Assembly (NCBI GenBank): GCA_964567755.1
Contig: CAZMNW010000020.1
Location: 62,001-126,000, forward strand
DNA from: DASRJW01 sp964567755
GTDB taxonomy: Bacteria; Krumholzibacteriota; Krumholzibacteriia; G020349025
Direction: 5' to 3'
DNA length: 64,000 bases
The notes beneath the pieces are model-generated. The model was not told the origin of the DNA, made no database searches, and saw only the letters and a program-made list of their open reading frames with translations. How positions within the stretch are numbered: position 1 is the first letter of the stretch; each line of letters opens with the position of its first letter. Position numbers and translations under genes: made by a program. Below are positions 9,781 to 18,616 of this stretch, in pieces.

Positions 9781-10062
9781 ATGGGAACATTCCACCAGGA
9801 CCGCGGCGCGCTGCACGGCATCACCGTGGTCGTGGAAACGATGGGGAAAGACGTCTACGTCGGGCGCTGCGACACCGAGGACGGTGAAGCGATCGTGCTG
9901 CTCGACGCCGACGTGCATGCGGACGGCGCCGGGGGACGCAGCAAGGAAGAGTTCGTCCAGCAAGCAGCCCGCGTCGGCCATTGGAAGAAGCACGATCGTG
10001 TCGTCATCCCCGCGCGTGACATCGTCTCGGTGCGGCGTTTGGGAGACATCGGCGCCGGCTGA
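9781..10062 (+). CDS. Small conserved-looking hypothetical protein downstream of bacilliredoxin
   Basis: 93 residues with no signal peptide, no membrane segment and no cysteine pair. I do not recognise a family. The centre (VVETMGKDVYVGRCDTED, then IVLLDADVH) reads like a small beta-rich fold, and the C-terminus has the basic stretch VGHWKKHDRVVIPARDIVSVRRL. The gene begins two bases after the bacilliredoxin stop, so a shared role in thiol or redox homeostasis is possible, but this rests on location alone. It converges with the membrane protein gene that ends at 10083. Confidence 0.6.
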   Translation: MGTFHQDRGALHGITVVVETMGKDVYVGRCDTEDGEAIVLLDADVHADGAGGRSKEEFVQQAARVGHWKKHDRVVIPARDIVSVRRLGDIGAG

Positions 10063-10082
10063 TGGCTCGGTGCGCATGATCA

Positions 10083-10637
10083 TCATCGCGACTCGCCGCG
10101 GCTCTTGCGATCCTTCTGGAACAAGTAGACGCCGATGGCGATGAGGCCGAGCGGCCACCAATCCTCCATCCAGTACAAGTCTATGTCGAACCGGGTGTGC
10201 AGGAGGAAGAGCACGCCCATGCCGATCAGGAACAAACCGCCGGCCATCGAGCCACGATTGCGCGGCAGCTCGAGCGGTGGCAGGCCTTGGTTCCCAGCCT
10301 GATCGAGCGCCATGTTGTAGAGCGACGCTCGCCGCGCTGCGTCGACGAAGTTGTAGAGCACGAAGAACCCCAGCGACAGGGCGAACAGCGGAGTGAGCCC
10401 GCCGGCGTCTTGGGAGAGAATCGTGACCAGCGAGGCGAAGATCAGGATGTGCAAGAAGCCCATCTGGTAGTAGCCGATGTAGATATGGCCCAGCCCCGGA
10501 AACGCGGACAGCAATGTCGCCAGCGCCACACTCTTGCGGCGCGGATCATGGCGCGGTGACCAGGCGGGTGGCGCCGGCGGGCGCGGCGCGGCGGCTGTGT
10601 CGACGAAACCGGAATCTTTTTCTTCCATTGCATTCAT
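10083..10637 (-). CDS. Small integral membrane protein, third gene of the ECF sigma operon
   Basis: 184 residues. A proline-rich cytoplasmic N-terminus (about 1-35) is followed by a TM2-like segment (ALATLLSAFPGLGHIYIGYY, with FPGLGHIYIGYYQMG close to the TM2-domain signature), then further hydrophobic segments (LHILIFASLVTIL, LFALSLGFFVLYNF, GGLFLIGMGVLFLL, WWPLGLIAIGVYLF). The last two resemble the LiaF/DUF5668 type of membrane pair. Start ATG at 10637 is preceded by GGAGG at good spacing. It lies 25 bases after the anti-sigma gene in the same direction, so it is probably part of the envelope-stress response controlled by that sigma factor. Confidence 0.7.
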   Translation of the reverse strand: MNAMEEKDSGFVDTAAAPRPPAPPAWSPRHDPRRKSVALATLLSAFPGLGHIYIGYYQMGFLHILIFASLVTILSQDAGGLTPLFALSLGFFVLYNFVDAARRASLYNMALDQAGNQGLPPLELPRNRGSMAGGLFLIGMGVLFLLHTRFDIDLYWMEDWWPLGLIAIGVYLFQKDRKSRGESR

Positions 10638-10662
10638 GACGAGCACCTCCAAGTGTGGGAAA

Positions 10663-11577
10663 TCATCGCGGCCCTGATGTCGGGGAAGCGTCCGGATCGT
10701 TGGCGAGAGAACCGCGCAGCGTGACACGCAATGCCTGCAGCGCGTGTGAAAGGCGCGCGAGGTTGCCGCTCTGGATTCCGGCACCGGCTTCCGCCAGATC
10801 GGCGCACACCGCGCTCCATGTGGTGGCCACGGTCGGATGCGCGCGCAAAAATTCCTGCTGGCGCGCCGCCGCGGCGTTCTGGATGCGGCCGCCAGTGCCG
10901 GCCCAGACGCCCGCTGCATAGTCGTTCACGACCGGCTCGAGGCGATGCACGGCCGCAGGGAGCCCGCCGCCAACCTGGATCATTGATAGCGCCTGCTGCG
11001 GCAGGGGGCGAAGTGGCGAGAATGGCAACCCGCACAGCAAGATCAGAAGGAAGCAGGCAGCGGTGGCGAACTCCCATGCCAGGCGCGGACGCGCCGCCAG
11101 AAGTCGCCAGGCAGCGACGAGCCGTTCGCCCACAGAATGGCCGGCGCGTGGCCGGGTGCGTGTCGCCTCCAGGACGGCGATGGTGAACTCTGCGCCAGGA
11201 TCCACCAGTGCCAGTGCCGGCAGATCACGACGCAAGGCGCCGAGAACGGCGGCGAGTGCGGCGCAACCCTTGCAGTGCCGCATGTGCGCGTCGACCAGAG
11301 TCGCATCGTCCACGGCGAGGACGCCATCGATGCGATCGGGGAGCTGCGACTGCGCGCGCGCACACGCCGAACCGGTGGTGCGCTGCAGCAGCGACGCGAC
11401 GAAGGCTTCCGTGTCGGCGTCGGTCTTCGACTCCGCTCCGCTGGACTGCATGACTTCGAGAACGCTGGCGCAGCGCGGGCACTGCGACGCGTGGCGTTGC
11501 ATGGCGGTGCTCGCGACAGTGACGAGCTCGCCAGCGACGAACGCGTCGAGCTGGTGCATGAACGCTGCGCAATGCAT
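10663..11577 (-). CDS. Zinc-finger anti-sigma factor with two HC2-like motifs and one membrane segment
   Basis: 304 residues. The N-terminus has two zf-HC2-like clusters: HASQCPRC (about 29-36) and HMRHCKGC (about 97-104), each with the Hx3Cx2C pattern of ZAS-domain anti-sigma factors. A single hydrophobic span (WEFATAACFLLILLCGLPF, about 168-186) would place the remaining about 115 residues outside the cytoplasm. The gene starts 14 bases after the ECF sigma stop, the usual sigma/anti-sigma order. Expected role: hold the sigma factor inactive until an envelope or redox signal releases it. Duplicate zinc-binding motifs in one protein are less common and might reflect a fusion or duplication. 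Confidence 0.75.
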   Translation of the reverse strand: MHCAAFMHQLDAFVAGELVTVASTAMQRHASQCPRCASVLEVMQSSGAESKTDADTEAFVASLLQRTTGSACARAQSQLPDRIDGVLAVDDATLVDAHMRHCKGCAALAAVLGALRRDLPALALVDPGAEFTIAVLEATRTRPRAGHSVGERLVAAWRLLAARPRLAWEFATAACFLLILLCGLPFSPLRPLPQQALSMIQVGGGLPAAVHRLEPVVNDYAAGVWAGTGGRIQNAAAARQQEFLRAHPTVATTWSAVCADLAEAGAGIQSGNLARLSHALQALRVTLRGSLANDPDASPTSGPR

Positions 11578-11591
11578 GGCGCCATTCCCCT

Positions 11592-12167
11592 TCAGTGTCC
11601 GCGTCCGTAATCGCCGCCCGAGAGCGCCTGCACCTTGCGCGCCAGCTCGATCCGGGCCCGATTGCCGCGCGACTTCACCGTTCCCACCGGCACGTCGAGA
11701 ATGTGCGCGGTCTCCTCGACCGAGAGGCCGTGGATTTCGCGCAACAACAGGATCTCGCGATTCAGTTCCGACAGCGCGCGCAGCGCCAGATGCAACAGGC
11801 GCTTGCGGCCGTCCTCGTGCTGACCTTCCTCAGCTCCCGGCGTGGCCGCGGCGAGTCCCAGCACGGCATCGGCGGGCACGTCGTGCGCGGGAGGCCGGGC
11901 GCGCCGCCGCCGCAAGTGATCGATGCAGGCGTTGCGCGAGATGCGGATCATCCAGGGCAGGAAATGCGAGGCCTCGTCGCAGCGATGCAGGTTCTGGTAG
12001 ATGCGGATGAAAATTTCTTGCGCCACGTCGCGCGCCTCCTCGGCGTTGCCCAGGTAATGCAACGCGATGGCATGGACGCGGGGCTGATGCTGGCGCACGA
12101 GCGCCTCCCAGGCCAGCTCGTTGCCGTCCCGACAGCGCGCGAGCAGGGTCGCCAGTTCCATCGGCAT
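11592..12167 (-). CDS. ECF-type RNA polymerase sigma factor
   Basis: 191 residues from the ATG at 12167, chosen because GGGGAG lies at proper spacing; the frame stays open to 12233 upstream without a ribosome site. Region 2 is clear (ALHYLGNAEEARDVAQEIFIRIYQNL, with DVAQE as core-binding motif, then FLPWMIRISRNACIDHLRRRR), and region 4 ends the protein (SELNREILLLREIHGLSVEETA, VPVGTVKSRGNRARIELARKV). This is the first gene of a three-gene operon with its cognate zinc-finger anti-sigma factor and a membrane protein. ECF operons are usually autoregulated; no confident -35/-10 was recognised in the 165-base gap 12168-12332. Confidence 0.9.
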   Translation of the reverse strand: MPMELATLLARCRDGNELAWEALVRQHQPRVHAIALHYLGNAEEARDVAQEIFIRIYQNLHRCDEASHFLPWMIRISRNACIDHLRRRRARPPAHDVPADAVLGLAAATPGAEEGQHEDGRKRLLHLALRALSELNREILLLREIHGLSVEETAHILDVPVGTVKSRGNRARIELARKVQALSGGDYGRGH

Positions 12168-12332
12168 TCCCGTTCTCCCCGCATCGCACTCACCGTGCCG
12201 GCGGGACCAAGGCGTCTGCATAGGGAAACGCACGCCGGCGCGCCCCGGTTCGCTCCCGACCAGGGACGCGCCGCGTTCACCTCTGCGAGTGTAGCAAGTC
12301 GAAGTCTGGCAGGCGCTTGCGAACCCAGCGGC

Positions 12333-13829
12333 TCAGCCATCCTGGTCGCCCTTGGGCTGGCGCAACACCAGGACCTGCCGGCCGTCGCCGCGGCGGACAT
12401 GGAGCCGTACACCCTGTTCGAGATCGGCTCTGTCGACCGCCGACTCGAACTCGCGCACGCTCGAGACCTCATGGCCCTGGACGCTCAGAATGACATCGCC
12501 GCGCGCGAGGCCCGCACGGCTTGCGGTGCTGAGCGGCTCGACCGAGGTGACGAGAACGCCGGCGACCTCGTCGTCGAGCCCGGCGCGGCGAGCGAGCTCA
12601 GGGGTCATCGTCCGGACACCGATGCCGAGATCGGAGACCTCGGGTTCGGTTTGTGGGCGCTCGCTTGCTGCGGTCTCCTGCTCGTCGACGTCGATGCGGA
12701 GCGTCTTGCTGCTGCCGTCACGCCACACCTCGACATCGGCCGTCGTGCCGGGGCGTGTGGACGCCACGATCGAGCGCAGCTCGGTCACGTTCGCGACCTT
12801 CTTGCCAGCGAAGCGCACGATGATGTCTTCGGTCTTCATGCCACCGCGCGCGGCGGGGCTGCCGGACACGACATCGCTCACCAGGACACCGGCCTTGCCG
12901 TTGTAGTCGAAGGATGCGGCCAGATCCGCATTGACGTTCTGGATCTGGACTCCGAGCCATCCGCGCACGACGCGGCCTTCCGCGATCAAGCTGGTCATGA
13001 TCGACTTGGCCATGTTGGCCGGGATGGCAAACCCGATCCCCATGTACCCGCCCGTGCGAGTGAAGATCGCCGTGTTGATTCCCACGACCTCGCCCTGCAG
13101 ATTGACGAGCGGGCCGCCGCTGTTGCCGGGGTTGATCGCTGCATCGGTCTGGATGAAGTCTTCGTAGTCGGCGATCCGCACGTCGTTCCGGCCCTTGGCG
13201 CTCACAATCCCGGCGCTGATGGAGCTCGACAGGCCAAAGGGATTGCCTACCGCCACGACCCACTCGCCGATCCGCAACGCATCGGAGTCGCCGAGCTTGG
13301 CGGGTTTCAGGTTCGCGGCCTCGATGCGCAACACCGCGAGATCCGTCTTCGGGTCGGTGCCGATGACCTTGGCGGTGTATTCGCTGTCGTCGGTCAGGAT
13401 CACCGTGACCTCGTCGGCGTTGTCGACCACATGGTTGTTGGTGAGGATGGTGCCATTGGCGGCAACGATGACGCCGCTGCCGAGCCCGCGGGCCTCGTAG
13501 TCGCGCCCGCCGCCGCCGGGACCGAAGAAGCGCTCGAAGAATTCGCCACCGAGGTCGGGGAGGGGAGAATCACCGTGTGGATTGGCGCGCACGCGCCGCG
13601 CCGAACGAATGCTCACCACGGAAGGCTGGATCGTGGTGGCAATGTGTTCGAATGCGGCGGAAAGATCCTGCGCCGTGCTCAACGCGCGTTCGGTGGCCGC
13701 TGCGGGAGAAGGATCCGCGTGCACGATGGATGCGGTTTTGGGTGTGAAGGTCGTGACGGCCCCGAGCGCCAGTGCGGCGCCGGCAGCGCCGACAACCAGA
13801 GCGGTGAGCGAACGTCGGACGCGGTTCAT
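12333..13829 (-). CDS. htrA: Periplasmic HtrA/DegP-type serine protease with two PDZ domains
   Basis: 498 residues. A signal peptide or anchor (LVVGAAGAALALGAVTTF) is followed by a trypsin-like domain with the catalytic triad His133 (TNNHVVDNA), Asp163 (KTDLAVLRI) and Ser237 (NPGNSGGPL). Two PDZ domains follow, roughly 275-365 (VQIQNVNADLAAS, MKTEDIIVRFAGKKV) and 395-485 (GVLVTSVEPLSTASRAGLARGDVILSVQG). The family degrades or refolds damaged envelope proteins. Start ATG at 13829 follows GGAGGA by five bases. It sits directly upstream of, and in the same direction as, the ECF sigma/anti-sigma operon, which fits a shared envelope-stress theme, although a 165-base gap separates them. Confidence 0.92.
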   Translation of the reverse strand: MNRVRRSLTALVVGAAGAALALGAVTTFTPKTASIVHADPSPAAATERALSTAQDLSAAFEHIATTIQPSVVSIRSARRVRANPHGDSPLPDLGGEFFERFFGPGGGGRDYEARGLGSGVIVAANGTILTNNHVVDNADEVTVILTDDSEYTAKVIGTDPKTDLAVLRIEAANLKPAKLGDSDALRIGEWVVAVGNPFGLSSSISAGIVSAKGRNDVRIADYEDFIQTDAAINPGNSGGPLVNLQGEVVGINTAIFTRTGGYMGIGFAIPANMAKSIMTSLIAEGRVVRGWLGVQIQNVNADLAASFDYNGKAGVLVSDVVSGSPAARGGMKTEDIIVRFAGKKVANVTELRSIVASTRPGTTADVEVWRDGSSKTLRIDVDEQETAASERPQTEPEVSDLGIGVRTMTPELARRAGLDDEVAGVLVTSVEPLSTASRAGLARGDVILSVQGHEVSSVREFESAVDRADLEQGVRLHVRRGDGRQVLVLRQPKGDQDG

Positions 13830-14024
13830 GGGGTTCCTCCAGTGGGGAAGGGCGCGCTCAAGTTCCTTGGACGGGCCACGAAGGGTCAATATAGGATCCT
13901 TACCCGCGGTGGCTCGATCCAGTTCCGCGTCGCCACGCGCCCCCCGTTCCTGTTTCGCGCCCTTCAGGCGGCGCGGTCCAGTTCGGCGCCGCGGTGGTCC
14001 GACCGTTGCCGGGAGGAAAAGGTC

Positions 14025-14438
14025 ATGGCGTACTGGCTGCTCAAGGCCGACCCGGAGGACTTCGGGTTCGCCGAGCTCGAGCGCGAGCGGACGAGCGTCT
14101 GGGACGGTGTTTCGAACCATTTAGCGCTCAAACACATGCGCGCGGCGCGCCGTGGCGACCTGGCACTCGTGTACCACACCGGGAGCGAAAAGGCCGTCGT
14201 CGGAGTCGCCAAGATCGTGTCGGATCCATACCCGGATCCGCGCCAGGACGATGCGCGTCGCGTCGTCTTCGATCTCGCGCCGCAGGTGCGGCTCAAGCGC
14301 CCGTTGCCGTTGGCGGCAGTCCGCGCCGATCCGCATTTCCGTGATTTCGCCTTGGTGCGGCTGCCGCGCCTCTCGGTGATGCCGGTGCCAGCGCCGTTGT
14401 GGAAACGCTTGCTCGAGATGGCGGGGATGAGCGAATGA
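14025..14438 (+). CDS. EVE-domain protein
   Basis: 137 residues, full length for a stand-alone EVE (PUA/YTH-like) domain. Diagnostic segments are YWLLKADPEDFGF at the N-terminus, VWDGVSNHLALKHMRAARRGD, ALVYHTGSEKAVVGVAKIV, and a final LSVMPVPAPLWKRLLEMAG. EVE domains bind modified nucleobases in DNA or RNA; bacterial single-domain members are conserved but their ligand is generally not known. Start ATG has a strong site (GGGAGG, 9 bases). Divergent from htrA; a convergent hairpin follows the stop. Confidence 0.9.
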   Translation: MAYWLLKADPEDFGFAELERERTSVWDGVSNHLALKHMRAARRGDLALVYHTGSEKAVVGVAKIVSDPYPDPRQDDARRVVFDLAPQVRLKRPLPLAAVRADPHFRDFALVRLPRLSVMPVPAPLWKRLLEMAGMSE

Positions 14439-14444
14439 AACGAA

Positions 14445-14472
14445 TCGGGGTGGAGCCGGCGCTCCACCCCGA
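14445..14472. terminator. Hairpin between convergent EVE and M16 genes
   Basis: A perfect 12-base-pair inverted repeat, TCGGGGTGGAGC / GCTCCACCCCGA, with a four-base loop lies in the 58-base gap between the two convergent stop codons. The minus-strand side is followed by a T-rich stretch (TTCGTTTCATT), the plus-strand side is not, so it should stop transcripts from the M16 operon better than those from the EVE gene. Confidence 0.6.
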
Positions 14473-14496
14473 AGAAACGACGCCGTGGCCGAGGTC

Positions 14497-16629
14497 TCAG
14501 CTCTCGGCCTTGGCGAACTTGTCGGCCGGAATGACGTCGGTGAGCGAGAGCTTGGACGTTTCGGACTCGAGGAAGAGCTCGCCGTCCTGATGGATCACGG
14601 TCTTGTGCGGCAGCTTGATCGCGCCCACCGTCTTGTAGTTCTTCAGGAACTCCTCTTGATCCACCGGGCTGCCCTGGATGCTCTTGCCACGGTAATCCAT
14701 CTTGACCACGAGGTGCGTGCTCTTGTCGACGTAGACCTTGAACTTCTTGCCGCCGCGTGGCGGAGTCAGCAGCAGCATGTCGGCGGGCGCGCCGTCGACC
14801 TTGCCTTCTTCGAGATACTGCGCGCTGTAGCTCTCGTAGTCGCGCAGGAACGAGATGAGCTCGCGCGACAGGTCGTCCTCGAAATCCTGCATCTCGGCCT
14901 CTTCGAGCGTCTTCGACCCGCCCATGCCCTTGACGAAGCCGGACTTGCCGTCGCGGCTGTACACCTGGACCATCGTCTGTCCCATGACCGCGATCTCGAC
15001 GCGCAGATTGCCCGGGTATTGCACGTAGCGTGTCGCCTTCGCTTCCATCTTGTTGCCCATGACGTTGAGCTGCACGTTCTGGGATTCGGTGAGGTAGCTG
15101 ACCTTGGCCAGCGCGTCCACGCCGCCCACTGCCTGCGCGGCCTGCGCCAGCACCGCCTGGCCCTTGGCCAGCATGGCCGGCGTGGCCGCTGGGAACTCCG
15201 CCGCCTTGGGCTCGGGAATGGTGATGTCGATGGTGTTGACCGTGCCGAGCGCGGTCAGAGGCTCGTCGAATGCTTCCGGCTTGCCGACCACCAACAGGGC
15301 GAAATTCTCCGGTTGCAGGAAGCTGCCGGCGACACGCTGCACGTCGGCGACCGTCACCTTGGCCACTTCCTTGGCGAAACGCTCGAGGTAATCGGCCGGA
15401 TAGCCCCAGCGCGCGTAGTTCATCTGCCGGGTGACGATGCGGCCCTTGTCGGCGAAGTTGAAGACATAAGAGTTGAGCAGGCCGTCCTTGGCGCGCTTGA
15501 GCTCGGCGTCGGTCACCGGCGTGTTCTTCATGCGTTTGACTTCTTCGATGCAGGCGCGCGCCGCCTTGACCGTGGTCTCGGACTTGGTGCCGCACACCAC
15601 CTGGAACATGCCCGGGTAGGCGAGCTCGGCGCCGAGGCGGCTGCCGACCTGATAGGCCAGACCCTGACGCGAGCGGACTTCGTTGAACAGGCGCGAGCCG
15701 AGACCGCCGCCGAGCAGCTCGTTCATCACCACGAGGGAGAAGTAATCCGGATGATCCGCTTTCACGCCGCGGTGGCCGAGACGGATGCTGGACTGGGTGA
15801 CGCTCTCCTTGACCACCAAGTTGATCGATTGATGCACTTCGGGTGTTGCCGGGATGGGGGATGGCTGCATGGCCTGCTTCGGCCAGGTGCCGAGAGTGCG
15901 CTGCAACGACTGCACGATCTCTTGAGGCGAGAAGTCACCCCAGACGGCGATGCTAGCGTCGGTCGGGTGATACCACTTCTTGGCGAAGCTCTGGAGATCG
16001 TCGCGGGTGATGCGCGCCAGGTGATCGTATTCCACTTGCGCCGCGAATGGATGGTCCTTGCCCCAGAGGATCTTGGTGAACTCGCGATCGGCGATGCCGC
16101 TGGGGTCATCGTTGCGGCGCGAGATTCCCGACCGCGCCTGCGTCAGCGCCAGATCGAGCTTGTCTTGCGGGAAGGCTGGCTGCAGCAGCAGATCGCGCAC
16201 GATCTCCAACACCCGGTCGGTATCTTCGACTAGCGCGTTGATGGTGATCTCGGTCGTCAGGTTGCCGGTCGAGATCTCGATGGAGGCGCCGCGACCCTCG
16301 AGCAGCTCGTCGAGTGCATCGCCAGCCAGCTTTTCCGAACCCCCCGAGCGCAGTACTTCGGCGGTGATGCCCGGCAGGCCCAACTGCTCCTTGGGCGCAT
16401 TCGTCTCACCGGCGCGCATGCTGAGGGTCATGCGGAACAGCGGCAGCTCGCGATCTTCGAGCACGAAGAGCTGGATGCCGTTGTCGAGCGCTTGCCGGTG
16501 CACCGGCGGCACGTGAATGGGATTGAGCTCGGGAGCTTTGATCTTTTCCCACTTCTTGGCGGCGAATGCAGCGCCAGGGCATAGCAAGAGCCCGGTGAGC
16601 GCCGCCAGGAAGAAACGTCGTGTGTTCAT
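14497..16629 (-). CDS. M16-family peptidase-like subunit lacking the zinc motif
   Basis: 710 residues with signal peptide (FFLAALTGLLLCPGAAFAA). The M16 N-domain is recognisable (QALDNGIQLFVLEDRELPLFRM), but the position where active enzymes carry HxxEH reads LGLPGITAEVLRSGG, so the zinc site is absent. The second M16 domain has the conserved GGGLGSRLFNEVRSRQGLAY motif. Residues from about 480 add an extra domain (LAKVSYLTESQNVQLN to the end) resembling a lipoprotein-sorting/outer-membrane LolA-like fold. It starts 32 bases after the zinc-bearing M16 gene, so the two probably form an active/inactive heterodimer as in mitochondrial MPP and bacterial YmxG-type pairs. ATG at 16629 gives the proper signal peptide; the frame also allows 16665. 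Confidence 0.85.
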   Translation of the reverse strand: MNTRRFFLAALTGLLLCPGAAFAAKKWEKIKAPELNPIHVPPVHRQALDNGIQLFVLEDRELPLFRMTLSMRAGETNAPKEQLGLPGITAEVLRSGGSEKLAGDALDELLEGRGASIEISTGNLTTEITINALVEDTDRVLEIVRDLLLQPAFPQDKLDLALTQARSGISRRNDDPSGIADREFTKILWGKDHPFAAQVEYDHLARITRDDLQSFAKKWYHPTDASIAVWGDFSPQEIVQSLQRTLGTWPKQAMQPSPIPATPEVHQSINLVVKESVTQSSIRLGHRGVKADHPDYFSLVVMNELLGGGLGSRLFNEVRSRQGLAYQVGSRLGAELAYPGMFQVVCGTKSETTVKAARACIEEVKRMKNTPVTDAELKRAKDGLLNSYVFNFADKGRIVTRQMNYARWGYPADYLERFAKEVAKVTVADVQRVAGSFLQPENFALLVVGKPEAFDEPLTALGTVNTIDITIPEPKAAEFPAATPAMLAKGQAVLAQAAQAVGGVDALAKVSYLTESQNVQLNVMGNKMEAKATRYVQYPGNLRVEIAVMGQTMVQVYSRDGKSGFVKGMGGSKTLEEAEMQDFEDDLSRELISFLRDYESYSAQYLEEGKVDGAPADMLLLTPPRGGKKFKVYVDKSTHLVVKMDYRGKSIQGSPVDQEEFLKNYKTVGAIKLPHKTVIHQDGELFLESETSKLSLTDVIPADKFAKAES

Positions 16630-16661
16630 GATCTTTCTATCTCCTCGTCGGCTTGCGGGAT

Positions 16662-18242
16662 TCACTTGCCAGTGTCCGTTTGGGCGCTACGGTCGTCGGT
16701 GACCATGGCGCCGATGGTGGCGTTCTGCCGCGTCAGGTATTTTTTCGCCATGGCTTGGACGTCCTCGCGCGTTACCTGCTCGATGCGTCCCACCTCGTCG
16801 AAGAGCTTGTCCCAGCCGCCGCGCAGGATCTCGTACGCGGCCAGCTGGCCCGCCAGCCCCGCGTTGTCCTCGATGCCGCGGATGAACTCGGCGCGGACCT
16901 CGGTCTTGACGCGCGCCAGCTCTTCGGCGCTGATCAGCTCGTCTTGCAGTCGCTTGATCTCTTCCCAGCCGGCCTTCTCGATCGCCTCCGGGGTGTGGCC
17001 CGAGTTGGGGATGGCGAAGACGATGAACAGGCTCGGGTACTTGTTGCCCGGGAACTCGGGGAAAGCGCCGGCGAACAGCGCGCTCTTTTCTTTTTTCACG
17101 CAGCGCTCGAACAGTCGCGAGGTGCGGCCCTGGCCGAGGACGCGTGCCAGCACCGCGATCTTCGGATCGTCATCGTCCGTAGTGCTCGGACGATGGAACC
17201 CCATGGCGAAGATGGGCTGGGTATCGCCTTGGAGGGTGAAGCGACGCTCGCCGTTCTGTGCGGGCTCGGCCGTGTGCACGCGCATTGGATCCGGCCGGCG
17301 CGGGATGGCGGCGAAGTAGCGTTGCGCCAGCTTCTGCACCTCGACGGGATCGACATCGCCGACGAGCGCGATCACCATGTTCTGTGGCGTGTAGTACGTG
17401 TCGAAGAACCACTCGGCGGCGTCGAGCCGCAGGTTGTCCAGGTCGGCGCGGTGGCCGATTCCCATGTTCTTGTAAGGATGGGCCCGATACGCGATGCCGA
17501 CCATTTCCTCGATGAACTGGCCGAACGGCTGCGAGTCGACGCGCATGTTGCGTTCTTCGATGACCACGTCGCGTTCCTTGTAGTACTCGCGGAACACCGG
17601 CTTGGTGAAGCGCGCCGCCTCGAGGTAGGCCCATAGCTCCAGCTTGTTCGACGGCATGCTGTAGTAGTAGTAGGTGCCGTCGGAAGCGGTACTGGCGTTC
17701 AATCCCACACCGCCGGCTTGGTCGATGATCTGGCTGAACTCGTTGGACTCGACGTAGGTATCGGCCTGGTCCTGGAGACTCTTGATCTCCTTTTCGAGCT
17801 GCGCGACGCGCTCCGGGTTGGTGCGCTCACCCTTTTGGCGCTCGGCGTAGAGCTCCATGAACAACGCGTCGATCTTCTCGATCAGCTTCGATTCCTTGCC
17901 GTAATCCTTGGCGCCGATTTCGTCGGTGCCCTTGAAGGCCATGTGCTCGAACATGTGCGCGAGACCCGTTTGACCCACGGGCTCGTCGACGGAGCCGGCA
18001 TCCACGTGCGTCATGAAGCTGAACACAGGAACATCGTGGCGCTCGAGGACGATGAAGCGCAGACCGTTCTCGAGCATGAACTCGGTCACCTTCGATTCGA
18101 GGGCACTCGGGTCCCAGTCGGCGGACGATTTTCCTGCCTGGGCTGCGGGAGGGATGGCCATGAGCACGGCCAAACACAAGACCTGAACGCCGCTGTGCTG
18201 CATTCTCCAGCGCGAGGTTGTGGCGCTTCGACGATTCCGCAT
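16662..18242 (-). CDS. M16-family zinc metallopeptidase (catalytic subunit)
   Basis: 526 residues with signal peptide (VQVLCLAVLMAIPPAAQAG). The inverted zinc motif is intact as HMFEH (GLAHMFEHMAFKGT), with the downstream glutamate segment EERNMRVDSQPFG. A long charged, probably coiled-coil insertion (about 117-160, YAERQKGERTNPERVAQLEKE) separates the zinc motif from the rest of the first domain. The C-terminal half has GQGRTSRLFERCVKKEKSAL, the usual second-domain signature. Expected role: periplasmic processing or degradation of peptides together with the zinc-less partner encoded just downstream. ATG at 18242 has AAGGAG six bases away. Confidence 0.9.
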   Translation of the reverse strand: MRNRRSATTSRWRMQHSGVQVLCLAVLMAIPPAAQAGKSSADWDPSALESKVTEFMLENGLRFIVLERHDVPVFSFMTHVDAGSVDEPVGQTGLAHMFEHMAFKGTDEIGAKDYGKESKLIEKIDALFMELYAERQKGERTNPERVAQLEKEIKSLQDQADTYVESNEFSQIIDQAGGVGLNASTASDGTYYYYSMPSNKLELWAYLEAARFTKPVFREYYKERDVVIEERNMRVDSQPFGQFIEEMVGIAYRAHPYKNMGIGHRADLDNLRLDAAEWFFDTYYTPQNMVIALVGDVDPVEVQKLAQRYFAAIPRRPDPMRVHTAEPAQNGERRFTLQGDTQPIFAMGFHRPSTTDDDDPKIAVLARVLGQGRTSRLFERCVKKEKSALFAGAFPEFPGNKYPSLFIVFAIPNSGHTPEAIEKAGWEEIKRLQDELISAEELARVKTEVRAEFIRGIEDNAGLAGQLAAYEILRGGWDKLFDEVGRIEQVTREDVQAMAKKYLTRQNATIGAMVTDDRSAQTDTGK

Positions 18243-18616
18243 CGGGGCTCCTTTGAGTTTTCGAGAACCAGCGCCTCCCGAGCGCGCATCTTTCCAGCCC
18301 GCGGGTCGACCGCGATGGCTCGTGCACCCTCGGTGGGTCCAGGGGCGACCATGGTAGCGCAAGTCAGCGACGGTCGCGGAGTAAGGCGAGTGCGTCTAGT
18401 TAATATGTTTATTAGCAAATATTTACGACCATAAGCGACCCCCGACCCACGGCCGCCAACCATGGCTTCCCCTCTGCGTCGTACGCAGACTCGCGCCCGC
18501 AGGATTCTGCTGAATGATTAGAATGGGGCCGCCAAGATTGGCGCGGCGAGGTCGACTCGGCTCGGGATCTTCCCCGAGGTGTCGCGTGTACACCGGCTCG
18601 GGAGGAAAGGCGCGAC
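18243..18616. other. Divergent intergenic region with an AT-rich block
   Basis: This 374-base gap lies between the M16 operon (minus) and the fused prolyl isomerase (plus). It contains no convincing gene. Bases about 18398-18430 form a strikingly AT-rich block (TTAATATGTTTATTAGCAAA and on) in a region otherwise well above 60 percent GC, with several possible -10 hexamers on both strands. It is the likely location of the two divergent promoters, but I cannot choose one. Confidence 0.4.

Noticed and set aside
11595..14438. A 947-codon open frame on the plus strand
   Set aside because: Its first 2.4 kb is only the complement of the ECF sigma and HtrA genes, whose family motifs are unmistakable on the minus strand. 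Only the last 137 codons (EVE domain) are real.
14497..16629. Second active M16 protease
   Set aside because: No HxxEH is present at the expected position; it is called as the non-catalytic partner.
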